A stretch of DNA of 48,742 bases from Thermus caliditerrae (GTDB lineage Bacteria; Deinococcota; Deinococci; Deinococcales; Thermaceae): NCBI RefSeq assembly GCF_021462525.1, contig NZ_JAKEDT010000020.1, positions 1 through 48,742 of the forward strand. The letters are read 5' to 3'. Under the pieces are notes generated by a model, which worked only from the letters and a program-made list of their open reading frames with translations, was not told the origin of the DNA and searched no databases. This document shows positions 38,290 through 44,997 of the stretch, piece by piece (positions within the stretch are counted from its first letter, which is position 1; every line of letters begins with the position of its first letter). Both the position numbers and the translations under genes were made by a program.

Positions 38290-38760
38290 TTAGCCGCTTA
38301 CCGCCACCACCCGGAACTCCTTCTTGCCCCGGGGGGTTTCCAAGGCCAGCACGTCCCCCACCCGGTGGCCCAGGAGGGCCTTGCCCATGGGGGAGGCATC
38401 GGAGATCTTCATGGGGGTTTCCAGGACGCTGGCTTCTGCGGGGGAAACCACCTGCACGGAGAGGCGCTCCCCGGTCATGGGGTCTTCCAGCTCCACCACG
38501 GAGCCCAGGCCGATGACCTCCGTGGCCGCCTCTTCCAGGATCACCGCCCGGGAGAGGACGTCCTCCAGGCTGTCGATGCGCGCCTCAATGCGGGCCTTTT
38601 CCTGCTTGGCCGCCTCCAGCCCGGAGTCGTCGTAGTCGTCGGAGGACTCCATGAGCTCTTGCAGGATCTGGGTGGCCTGCTGCAGGCGCTCCCGCTCCTG
38701 CTCCAGCTGCTTCATGAGCCGTTCGTAGCCGGCCTTGGTTAGCTTCACCTCGCGCGCCAT
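38290..38760 (-). CDS. gfh1: Anti-Gre factor Gfh1, RNA polymerase inhibitor
   Basis: GreA homologue of 156 residues that binds the secondary channel of RNA polymerase and blocks NTP entry and cleavage. The N-terminal coiled coil (8-75) ends in the tip SSDDYDDSGLEAA with four Asp at 41, 42, 44 and 45, where GreA has the DLSENAEY-type tip; the C-terminal FKBP-like part includes VIGLGSVVELEDPMTGERL. The four-Asp tip and near-identical sequence to Thermus Gfh1 separate it from GreA. Known only from Thermus and relatives. Its gene leads the lysS-exporter unit. Confidence 0.95.
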   Translation of the reverse strand: MAREVKLTKAGYERLMKQLEQERERLQQATQILQELMESSDDYDDSGLEAAKQEKARIEARIDSLEDVLSRAVILEEAATEVIGLGSVVELEDPMTGERLSVQVVSPAEASVLETPMKISDASPMGKALLGHRVGDVLALETPRGKKEFRVVAVSG

Positions 38761-38848
38761 AGCTCACCTCGTGCGTCAGGGTTCGGTCCCCGCTGGGAAG
38801 ATTGAGAGGCCGGCCAAAGCCGACCTCCACGGCCCAAGGGCCTCCTTC

Positions 38849-39211
38849 TCAGGTGAGTATACCCCGAAGGAGGATTTCCCTCAAACGCTCGGGCTCCGCA
38901 TGGCTGGCGCAAGAGCCCGTGTCCTGGCAGAGAACCAGGTAGCGGAGGTGGGTGGGCCTTCCCCCTACGGGGTGGCGGAAGAAGCCGAGGGCGTTCCCTG
39001 AGAGGTGACGGCGGCACGCCTCGCACACCTGGGGGGTGGTGGCGGTTCCGGGCAGGGGTTCCAGCACCAGCCGAAGCTCCGGAGGGCCTTTTTCCAGGAT
39101 GACCACCCGGCCCTCCTCGTCTCGGTAATAAAGAATCTCCCCGATGGGGAGAAGGTCAGGGGAGGTGCCTGGGAAGAGCTCCAGGATCAGCTCCCTTTCC
39201 TCGTAGTCCAT
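38849..39211 (-). CDS. Small zinc-finger protein, FusB/FBP C-terminal-like
   Basis: A 120-residue protein. The second half has CEACRRHLSG, about 30 residues, then LVLCQDTGSCASH, a C-x2-C ... C-x5-C arrangement suggesting a treble-clef zinc finger like that at the C terminus of EF-G-binding (FBP/FusB) proteins. The N-terminal helical bundle of FusB is missing. It starts five bases after the dgkA stop, last in the nfeD-dgkA run. Its 3' end contains the promoter of the gfh1 operon. The family link is moderate; function unknown. Confidence 0.7.
   Translation of the reverse strand: MDYEERELILELFPGTSPDLLPIGEILYYRDEEGRVVILEKGPPELRLVLEPLPGTATTPQVCEACRRHLSGNALGFFRHPVGGRPTHLRYLVLCQDTGSCASHAEPERLREILLRGILT
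38856..38884 (-). promoter_or_regulatory. Promoter of the gfh1-lysS-exporter operon
   Basis: On the minus strand TTGAGG (38884-38879), 17 bases, TATACT (38861-38856): the best sigma-A promoter in the window. It lies inside the end of the upstream gene and gives a leader of about 88 bases, in which GAGG-t-CGGC and GCCG-g-CCTC can pair. Confidence 0.75.
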
Positions 39212-39215
39212 GCCT

Positions 39216-39614
39216 CTAGCTTAGCCCAAGGCGGGCCAGGAGGGGGGGGAGGAAGAGGTAGAGGCCCAGGAGGAAAGCGGTGAGGCTGGCCAGGAGTACG
39301 GCGCCTGCCGCCGTGTCCTTGGCCCGCTTAGCCAGGGGGTGGTAGACGGGGCTCGCCAGGTCGGTGAGGGCCTCGAGGGCCGTGTTCAGAAGCTCCAGGG
39401 AGAGGACCAAGGCTGTGAGGAGGAGGACCGGCACCAGGCTCACCCCGAGCCATAGGGCAAGGCCCAAGGCCAAGGCCGCCAGGCACACCTCCACCCGGAA
39501 GTTGCGCTGCACCCGCCAGGCGTACCGCACCCCTTCCCAGGCGTAGCCGAAGGAGCGCAGAACCCCTTTTAGAGGCTGAGGATCCTCTCTTGGACGCGGC
39601 GGAACCCTTCCCAA
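39216..39614 (-). CDS. dgkA: Diacylglycerol/undecaprenol kinase (DgkA family)
   Basis: Small membrane kinase with three helices phosphorylating undecaprenol or diacylglycerol. FGYAWEGVRYAWRVQRNFRV is the amphipathic N-terminal part, ELLNTALEALTDL the metal/ATP motif and HPLAKRAKDTAAGAVLL the catalytic signature of the family. The start is unclear: TTG at 39614 (132 residues) overlaps ybeY by 46 bases; an ATG at 39653 would give an unlikely proline-rich extension. It follows ybeY as in many Gram-positive genomes. Confidence 0.85.
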   Translation of the reverse strand: MGRVPPRPREDPQPLKGVLRSFGYAWEGVRYAWRVQRNFRVEVCLAALALGLALWLGVSLVPVLLLTALVLSLELLNTALEALTDLASPVYHPLAKRAKDTAAGAVLLASLTAFLLGLYLFLPPLLARLGLS

Positions 39615-39988
39615 TCCTCCTCCTGCTGGTGGTCGTGGCCTAAGAGGTGCCAAAGCCCATGGGCCGCCAGGACCAGGACCTCCTCCTCGAGGCCCATCCC
39701 CCGCGCCTCGGCTTGGCGCTTGGCCGTGTCCAGGCTGATCCAGATGTCCCCCAGGTGGGGGGGTACGAAGGGATCCCCGGGTTCATAGTGGGGAAAGGAG
39801 AGGACATCCGTGGCCTCGTTCTCCCCCCACCACGCCCGCTTGAGCGCCCGGATCCTGCGGTCCCCGGTGAGGATGACCGTGACCGCCTTGTCCCCCACGC
39901 CCAGTTCCTCCATCAGGGTGGAAAGAGCCCGGCGGAGCCTAGGGATGAGGCCGCGGGGCGGACGCTTATTGGCTACGATCGCCACCAC
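39569..39988 (-). CDS. ybeY: Endoribonuclease YbeY, rRNA maturation factor
   Basis: Zinc-dependent nuclease for 16S rRNA 3' end processing and ribosome quality control. The 139-residue protein has the family core ATDVLSFPHYEPGD, LGDIWISLDTAKRQA and HGLWHLLGHDHQ, whose H-x3-H-x5-H holds the zinc. The GTG at 39988 (or 39985) follows GAGGA and overlaps phoH by 23 bases. Confidence 0.93.
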   Translation of the reverse strand: MVAIVANKRPPRGLIPRLRRALSTLMEELGVGDKAVTVILTGDRRIRALKRAWWGENEATDVLSFPHYEPGDPFVPPHLGDIWISLDTAKRQAEARGMGLEEEVLVLAAHGLWHLLGHDHQQEEDWEGFRRVQERILSL

Positions 39989-40961
39989 GTTCCGCTTCCT
40001 CGTAGGCCTTGATGATGCGGGCCACCAGGGGGTGGCGCACCACGTCGGACTCCTTGAAGTAGATGAAGGCGATGCCCTCAATGCCCTTGAGGATGCGGAT
40101 GGCCTCCACCAGCCCCGACTTCTGGTGCTTGGGCAGGTCGATCTGGGTGATATCCCCGGTGATGACCATCTTGGAGGAGAAGCCCATGCGGGTGAGGAAC
40201 ATCTTCATCTGCTCCGGGGTGGTGTTTTGCGCCTCGTCCAAGATGATAAAGGCATCGTTCAGAGTGCGGCCCCGCATGAAGGCCAGGGGGGCCACCTCAA
40301 TGATCCCGGACTGGAGGTACTGCTCAAAGCGCTCGGCGTCGATCATGTCAAAGAGGGCATCGTAGAGGGGCCGGAGGTAGGGGTCCACCTTGGCCTGGAT
40401 GTCCCCGGGCAGAAACCCCAGCTTTTCCCCCGCCTCCACCGCCGGCCGGGTGAGGACGATGCGCTTAACCCTCTTGGCCCGAAGGTGGCTCACCGCCATG
40501 GCCACCGCCAAATAGGTCTTGCCGGTTCCCGCAGGGCCCACCCCGAAGGTAACGTCATGGTGGGCGATGGCCTCCACGTACCGCCTCTGCCCCGGGGTTT
40601 TGGGCCTAAGGCGGCCCGGTAGCGCCAGCTCGGTTTCCGGGGTGGTGGCCTGGTACAGGCCCTCCCCTTGTAAGGCCAGGGCCACGGACTGTTCCAGGGT
40701 GGGCGGGTCCAGCTCCGCTCCTTGCCTGAGGAGGGCCAAAAGGTCCCGCACGGCCCGCTCGGCCACTTCTACCGCTTCCTGGTCACCCTCCAGTTCCACC
40801 TGGTTACCCCGCGTGATGAGCTTGAGCCGATCGCCGAAGGCCTCCCGGAAAAGGGAGCGGAGCTTCTTCAGGTTGCGGTCCGCCTGGCCCAAGAAGGCCA
40901 GGGTTTCCTCGGGTTTTAGCGGGATTACCAGCCTTTGGGCCTCTTCAGGATTTCGTGCCAT
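39966..40961 (-). CDS. phoH: PhoH-like ATPase
   Basis: Predicted RNA-associated ATPase of 331 residues. An N-terminal KH-like region (about 15-85) precedes the ATPase: Walker A GVGPAGTGKTYLA, PAVEAGEKLGFLPGD, Walker B AFIILDEAQNTTPEQMKMFL and MVITGDITQIDLP. Found next to ybeY in very many bacteria and presumed to act with it in RNA metabolism. It starts with ATG inside the preceding gene (37-base overlap). Confidence 0.94.
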   Translation of the reverse strand: MARNPEEAQRLVIPLKPEETLAFLGQADRNLKKLRSLFREAFGDRLKLITRGNQVELEGDQEAVEVAERAVRDLLALLRQGAELDPPTLEQSVALALQGEGLYQATTPETELALPGRLRPKTPGQRRYVEAIAHHDVTFGVGPAGTGKTYLAVAMAVSHLRAKRVKRIVLTRPAVEAGEKLGFLPGDIQAKVDPYLRPLYDALFDMIDAERFEQYLQSGIIEVAPLAFMRGRTLNDAFIILDEAQNTTPEQMKMFLTRMGFSSKMVITGDITQIDLPKHQKSGLVEAIRILKGIEGIAFIYFKESDVVRHPLVARIIKAYEEAERGGDRSQ

Positions 40962-41323
40962 ATCACCCCTTTCAGGATGCTCTCACCGTCTGTGGCCAAC
41001 AGCTTTCTTTTGGGAGCCCTTTGGGGCTCCTCTTCCGGGCTTGGGGTGGCGCGGAAGCTGACCTCCAAGGGGGTTCGCTCCGGGCTGGGGTAGCGCTCCA
41101 AGGAGGCCGCCTCGGTGGGTTGGGAGGGAGGGGGGGTAGGCCGGGGTTTCGGCTTGGGTCGGGCCTTGGGCTTGGGGCGGGGTAGGGGCTCCGGTAAGGG
41201 CAGGTCCTCGGGAAATCCCGGGGGGGTGGGGGGAGGCTGGCCCCGGCGGCTTAGGCCCTGCAGGGCGGGGATGACGATGAAGAAGAGTAGGAAAAGGAGG
41301 CCCAGGAGGTCGTCTAGGCTCAT
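40925..41323 (-). CDS. Single-pass membrane protein with proline-rich middle, unknown
   Basis: A 132-residue protein: one membrane helix near the N terminus ([17 protein letters not shown]), a long Pro/Lys/Arg-rich linker (28-75) and a conserved-looking tail [19 protein letters not shown]. It overlaps floA by four bases and phoH by 37, so it is firmly in the operon. The tail resembles similarly placed short proteins in other genomes only in general design. It may tether something to FloA membrane domains; that is inference. Confidence 0.7.
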   Translation of the reverse strand: MSLDDLLGLLFLLFFIVIPALQGLSRRGQPPPTPPGFPEDLPLPEPLPRPKPKARPKPKPRPTPPPSQPTEAASLERYPSPERTPLEVSFRATPSPEEEPQRAPKRKLLATDGESILKGVIWHEILKRPKGW

Positions 41324-42297
41324 TCCTCACCCTCGGGCTTGGCCGCCCGACTGATGGACTCCCGCATCTCGGTGTCGGCCTCGATGTTCTTCAGGCGGTA
41401 GTAGTCCATGACCCCAAGCTTTCCCGCGCGCAAGGCTTCCGCCAGGGCCAGGGGCACCTGGGCCTGGGCTTCCACCAGCTTGGCCCGCATGGCCTCCACC
41501 AGGGCCCGGTTCTCCTGCTCCGCGGCCACCGCCATGGCCCGGCGCTCCTCCGCCTTGGCCTGGGCGATCTTCTTGTCGGCCTCCGCCTGGTCGATCTGGA
41601 GCTGGGCCCCGATGTTCTTGCCCACGTCCACGTCCGCAATGTCCACCGAAAGGATCTCAAAAGCCGTGCCCGCGTCCAGGCCCTTTTCCAGCACGGTCTT
41701 GCTGATGCGGTCGGGGTTTTCCAGGACCTCCTTGTGGGAGAGGGCGGAGCCGATGGTGGTCACGATGCCTTCCCCCACCCGGGCGATGATGGTCTCCTCC
41801 CCGGCCCCACCCACCAGGCGGTCGATGTTGGCCCTCACCGTTACCCGGGCGGTGGCGAGAAGCTGGATTCCGTCCTTGGCGACCGCGGCCACCATGGGGG
41901 TCTGGATCACCTTGGGGTTCACGGAGACCCGTACCGCCTCCAGCACATCCCGCCCCGCCAGGTCGATGGCCGCGGCCCGATCAAAGGTGAGCTTGATGCC
42001 CGCCTTGTCGGCGGCGATCAAGGCGTCCACCACCCGGTCCACATTGCCCCCCGCCAGGTAGTGGGCCTCGAGGCGGTCCAGGCGCACGTCCAGCCCCGCC
42101 TTGGTGGCCTTGATGAGGGGGTAGATGATCTTGGCGGGGGGAACCCGCCTTAGGCGCATGGCCACCAGGGTGATGAGGGGCACCCTGACCCCTGCGGCCC
42201 AGGCGGAGATCCAGAGGCCTACGGGGATGAAGCTGAAGAAGAGAAAAACGAGGACAAGAACAACAAAAGCCAGAAAGAGCACGCCAAGTCCTTCCAT
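41320..42297 (-). CDS. floA: Flotillin-like protein FloA
   Basis: Membrane scaffold protein of 325 residues organising lipid microdomains. A hydrophobic hairpin at 4-30, a SPFH-like domain (about 50-230, [58 protein letters not shown]) and a Glu/Ala/Arg coiled coil (235-300) are in the FloA order. It lies one base after nfeD; floA and nfeD are paired in many bacteria. Confidence 0.95.
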   Translation of the reverse strand: MEGLGVLFLAFVVLVLVFLFFSFIPVGLWISAWAAGVRVPLITLVAMRLRRVPPAKIIYPLIKATKAGLDVRLDRLEAHYLAGGNVDRVVDALIAADKAGIKLTFDRAAAIDLAGRDVLEAVRVSVNPKVIQTPMVAAVAKDGIQLLATARVTVRANIDRLVGGAGEETIIARVGEGIVTTIGSALSHKEVLENPDRISKTVLEKGLDAGTAFEILSVDIADVDVGKNIGAQLQIDQAEADKKIAQAKAEERRAMAVAAEQENRALVEAMRAKLVEAQAQVPLALAEALRAGKLGVMDYYRLKNIEADTEMRESISRAAKPEGEE

Positions 42298-42298
42298 A

Positions 42299-43567
42299 TC
42301 ATTCCTCCAAGGCTTCCACCACCACCGTGGGTCCCCTGACCTCCACCACCCTTAAGGTGGTGCCCTTGGGCAGGAAACCCCGGTTGGCCACCACATCGAT
42401 GCGCTTGTTGCCGAAGCGGGCCACCCCCCCGGGTCTCAGGTCGGTCAGGGCCACGCCGATGGCGCCCACCTCCACCTCGTCCCCGGTGGCGTGTTCCGCG
42501 ATGGTGCTTTCCAGCACCAAGGCCCTTGCTGGCCGGGTCCTGGGTAGGAAGCGAAAGACCATGAAAAGGCCAAGGCCCAGGGCGATCACCGCGATGGCGA
42601 TGACCATCAGGGCGTTCTCCCCGAAGGTGAAGTACACGGAGGCCAATATGGATCCCACGCCCAAGGCCCCAGCGATGCCAAACCCAGGGAAGAGGAAGGC
42701 CTCGGCCAGGAGGAGGGCCACCCCCAGGAAGAAGAGGACGAGCTCGAAGGCCCCGGAAAGCCCGGCAAGCCACCCCCCGGCAAAGTAAAGGGCCAAAAAG
42801 GCCAGGCCCAAGGCCCCCATCACCCCAAAGCCCGGGGTGAAGAGCTCGAGAAGGAGAAGAAGAAGCCCAAGGGCCAGGAGAAGCCCCGCCACGGTGGAGC
42901 TGGTGAGGAAGCGGGCCACCTGCACCCGGGGGCCGGGCTCCAGCCTTTCCGTCTCCAGGCTGAACCCGGCCTGCCGGAGGGCCTCGGGGAGGCTGGCCGC
43001 CCGGAAGTCGGCCACCTTCAGCTCCACCGCCTTGTCGGCGGAAAGGGTAAGGGGCTCCCCCTTGGCGGAGAGGCCGGGGATTTCCAGGTTGGGGTCCACC
43101 ATGGCCTCGGCCAGCTCCACCGGCCTGCCCCGGGCTTCCGCCACGGCGCGGAACTTGCCCTTAAGGGCGGAGATGATCTTCTGGTCCGCCGCCTGGGGCT
43201 GTTGTAGGGGCAGGGCCACCACCGGCAGGGCGGCCCCGATTTCCGAGCCCGGCAGCATGGCGATCTGGCGGCAGGAAAGGGCGATCAAAGCCCCTGCAGA
43301 GAAGGCGTTTTGCACCACGGCCAGGGTGGGGAGGGGGGTTTGCAGGATGCGGTCGGAGATGCGGATGGCGGCGTCCACCCGGCCCCCTGGGGTGTCGATG
43401 AGGAAGACCACACCGCTCGCCCCTTCCCGTTCGGCGCGGGTCAGGGCCTGCTCCACAAAGACGGCCAAGGCGGGGTCGATCTCCCCCTGGATGGGGACGA
43501 GGTAGGTTTTCCCCAGGGCCAGGGAGAGCAGGAAGCATAGGGCAAGGAGCCTTTTCACCGTCCTCAT
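42299..43567 (-). CDS. NfeD-type membrane serine protease
   Basis: Long-form NfeD of 422 residues. A signal-like N terminus ([15 protein letters not shown]) precedes a ClpP-class protease domain (20-210) with [14 protein letters not shown] and the nucleophile Ser90 in [11 protein letters not shown]. Four to five membrane helices follow (about 230-340) and an OB-like NfeD domain ends the protein. It works with flotillin, the next gene. ATG at 43567 is listed, but a GTG at 43558 (product MKRLLAL...) fits a leaderless promoter TAGAAT at 43571-43566, seven bases before it, and may be the true start. Confidence 0.9.
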   Translation of the reverse strand: MRTVKRLLALCFLLSLALGKTYLVPIQGEIDPALAVFVEQALTRAEREGASGVVFLIDTPGGRVDAAIRISDRILQTPLPTLAVVQNAFSAGALIALSCRQIAMLPGSEIGAALPVVALPLQQPQAADQKIISALKGKFRAVAEARGRPVELAEAMVDPNLEIPGLSAKGEPLTLSADKAVELKVADFRAASLPEALRQAGFSLETERLEPGPRVQVARFLTSSTVAGLLLALGLLLLLLELFTPGFGVMGALGLAFLALYFAGGWLAGLSGAFELVLFFLGVALLLAEAFLFPGFGIAGALGVGSILASVYFTFGENALMVIAIAVIALGLGLFMVFRFLPRTRPARALVLESTIAEHATGDEVEVGAIGVALTDLRPGGVARFGNKRIDVVANRGFLPKGTTLRVVEVRGPTVVVEALEE

Positions 43568-43571
43568 TCTA
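43566..43571 (-). promoter_or_regulatory. -10 box for nfeD, leaderless from GTG 43558
   Basis: TAGAAT on the minus strand, seven bases, GTG. The box overlaps the annotated ATG at 43567, so if it is used the ATG cannot be translated. Confidence 0.4.
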
Positions 43572-43601
43572 TAGGGCTTTGGCGGGGGAGTGTGGTGGGG
43601 T

Positions 43602-43607
43602 TATCCT
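43602..43607 (+). promoter_or_regulatory. -10 box for aroE, leaderless
   Basis: TATCCT then seven bases then the GTG start at 43615; no ribosome binding site. Confidence 0.5.
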
Positions 43608-43614
43608 AAAGTCC

Positions 43615-44409
43615 GTGCTACGCCTAGCGGTGTTGGGCCACCCCATAGCCCACTCCCTCTCCCCGGCTATGCACCGGTACGCCCTGGGCTCCCTGGGCCT
43701 CAAGGGGAGCTACGAGGCCTGGGAAACCCCCCTCGAGGCCCTGAAGGACCGCCTGGAGGAGGTGCGCCAGGGGTACCGGGGCGTGAACCTGACCATCCCC
43801 CTTAAGGAAGCGGCCCTGCCGTTTTTGGATTGGATCTCCCCGAAAGCCCAGGCCATCGGGGCGGTGAACACGGTGCTTTCCGTGGAGGGGAGGCTTTTCG
43901 GCTTCAACACCGACGCCCCCGGGTTCCTCGAGGCCCTCAAAGCAGGCGGCATCCCCCTGGAAGGCCCCGCCTTGGTCCTGGGGGCGGGGGGAGCGGGCCG
44001 GGCGGTGGCCTGGGCCCTGAAGGAGGCGGGGCTGGAGGTCTGGGTGTGGAACCGCACCCCCGCTCGGGCGGAGGCCCTGGCGGAGGCGTTTGGCCTGAAG
44101 GCCGTGTCCCTGGAGCGAGCGAAGGAGGCCCGGCTCCTGGTGAACGCCACCAGTGTGGGGTTGAAGGATCCAGGGGCCACGCCTTTGCCCCCGGAGTTCC
44201 TTCCGGCGGAGGGGGCAGCGGTGGACCTGGTCTACCGCCCCCTCTGGACTCGGTTCCTGCGGGAGGCCCAGGCGCGGGGGCTCAAGGTGCAGACCGGGCT
44301 TCCCATGCTGGCCTGGCAGGGGGCCTTGGCCTTCCGCATCTGGACGGGCCTTCTCCCCGACCCTAGGGGCATGGAGGAGGCGGCTCGCCAGGCCTTGGAG
44401 GGAGAGTGA
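43615..44409 (+). CDS. aroE: Shikimate dehydrogenase
   Basis: Reduces 3-dehydroshikimate with NADPH in aromatic amino acid synthesis. The 264-residue protein has the substrate motif HPIAHSLSPAMH, the catalytic Lys and neighbours in NLTIPLKEAALPF, Asp in FNTDAPGF, and the nucleotide motif LGAGGAGRAV followed by WNRTPARA, whose Arg/Thr fit NADPH. It begins at GTG 43615, in line with the T. thermophilus protein; in-frame codons further upstream cover the promoter. yigZ starts directly after its stop. Confidence 0.95.
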   Translation: MLRLAVLGHPIAHSLSPAMHRYALGSLGLKGSYEAWETPLEALKDRLEEVRQGYRGVNLTIPLKEAALPFLDWISPKAQAIGAVNTVLSVEGRLFGFNTDAPGFLEALKAGGIPLEGPALVLGAGGAGRAVAWALKEAGLEVWVWNRTPARAEALAEAFGLKAVSLERAKEARLLVNATSVGLKDPGATPLPPEFLPAEGAAVDLVYRPLWTRFLREAQARGLKVQTGLPMLAWQGALAFRIWTGLLPDPRGMEEAARQALEGE

Positions 44410-44988
44410 ATGGCCTACACCCTGGCAGCCCCGGTGGTTCACGAGGAGATCATTCAGAAAAGCCGCTTCCTCGCCAAGGCGGCCCCGGTGGCCTCGGAGG
44501 AGGAAGCCTTGGCCTTTTTGGCGGCCCAGCGGGAGCCGGAGGCCACCCACAACTGCTACGCCTACAAGATCGGTTCTCTTTATCGCTTTTCCGACGACGG
44601 CGAACCCACGGGCACCGCGGGCAAGCCCATCCTGCACGCCATCGAGGCGGGGGGACTGGACCGGGTGGTGGTCCTGGTGGTGCGCTACTTCGGGGGGGTG
44701 AAGCTGGGGGCCGGGGGCCTGGTGCGGGCCTACGGGGGGGTGGCGGCGGAGGCGTTGCGGCGGGCTCCCAAGGTGCCCTTGGTGGACCTTGTGGAGGTGC
44801 GCTTCCGGGTGCCCTTCGCCGAAGTGGGCCGGGTCCACGGCCTCTTGCGCGCCCGCGGCCTTGCGGCGGAGGAAACCTACCTGCCCGAGGGGGTGGCTTT
44901 CGCCCTACGTCTTCCAGAAGAGGAGAAGGAGGCTTTTCTTAGGGCCCTTGGGGACCAGACCCGGGGCCAGGCCCAGGTGGAGGGGTGA
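44410..44988 (+). CDS. yigZ: YigZ/IMPACT family protein
   Basis: A 192-residue conserved protein. HEEIIQKSRFLAKAAPV, ATHNCYAYKIG, FSDDGEPTGTAGKPIL and VVRYFGGVKLGAGGLVRAYG are the UPF0029/IMPACT signature; the C-terminal half is an EF-G domain IV-like ferredoxin fold. Eukaryotic IMPACT binds Gcn1; the bacterial role is not settled, possibly at the ribosome. The ATG abuts the aroE stop, and polA starts nine bases after it. Confidence 0.92.
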   Translation: MAYTLAAPVVHEEIIQKSRFLAKAAPVASEEEALAFLAAQREPEATHNCYAYKIGSLYRFSDDGEPTGTAGKPILHAIEAGGLDRVVVLVVRYFGGVKLGAGGLVRAYGGVAAEALRRAPKVPLVDLVEVRFRVPFAEVGRVHGLLRARGLAAEETYLPEGVAFALRLPEEEKEAFLRALGDQTRGQAQVEG

Positions 44989-44997
44989 GCCCTTACC

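Noticed and set aside
38290-38760. Naming this gene greA
   Set aside because: The coiled-coil tip has four Asp and the sequence follows Thermus Gfh1, which inhibits rather than stimulates RNA cleavage.
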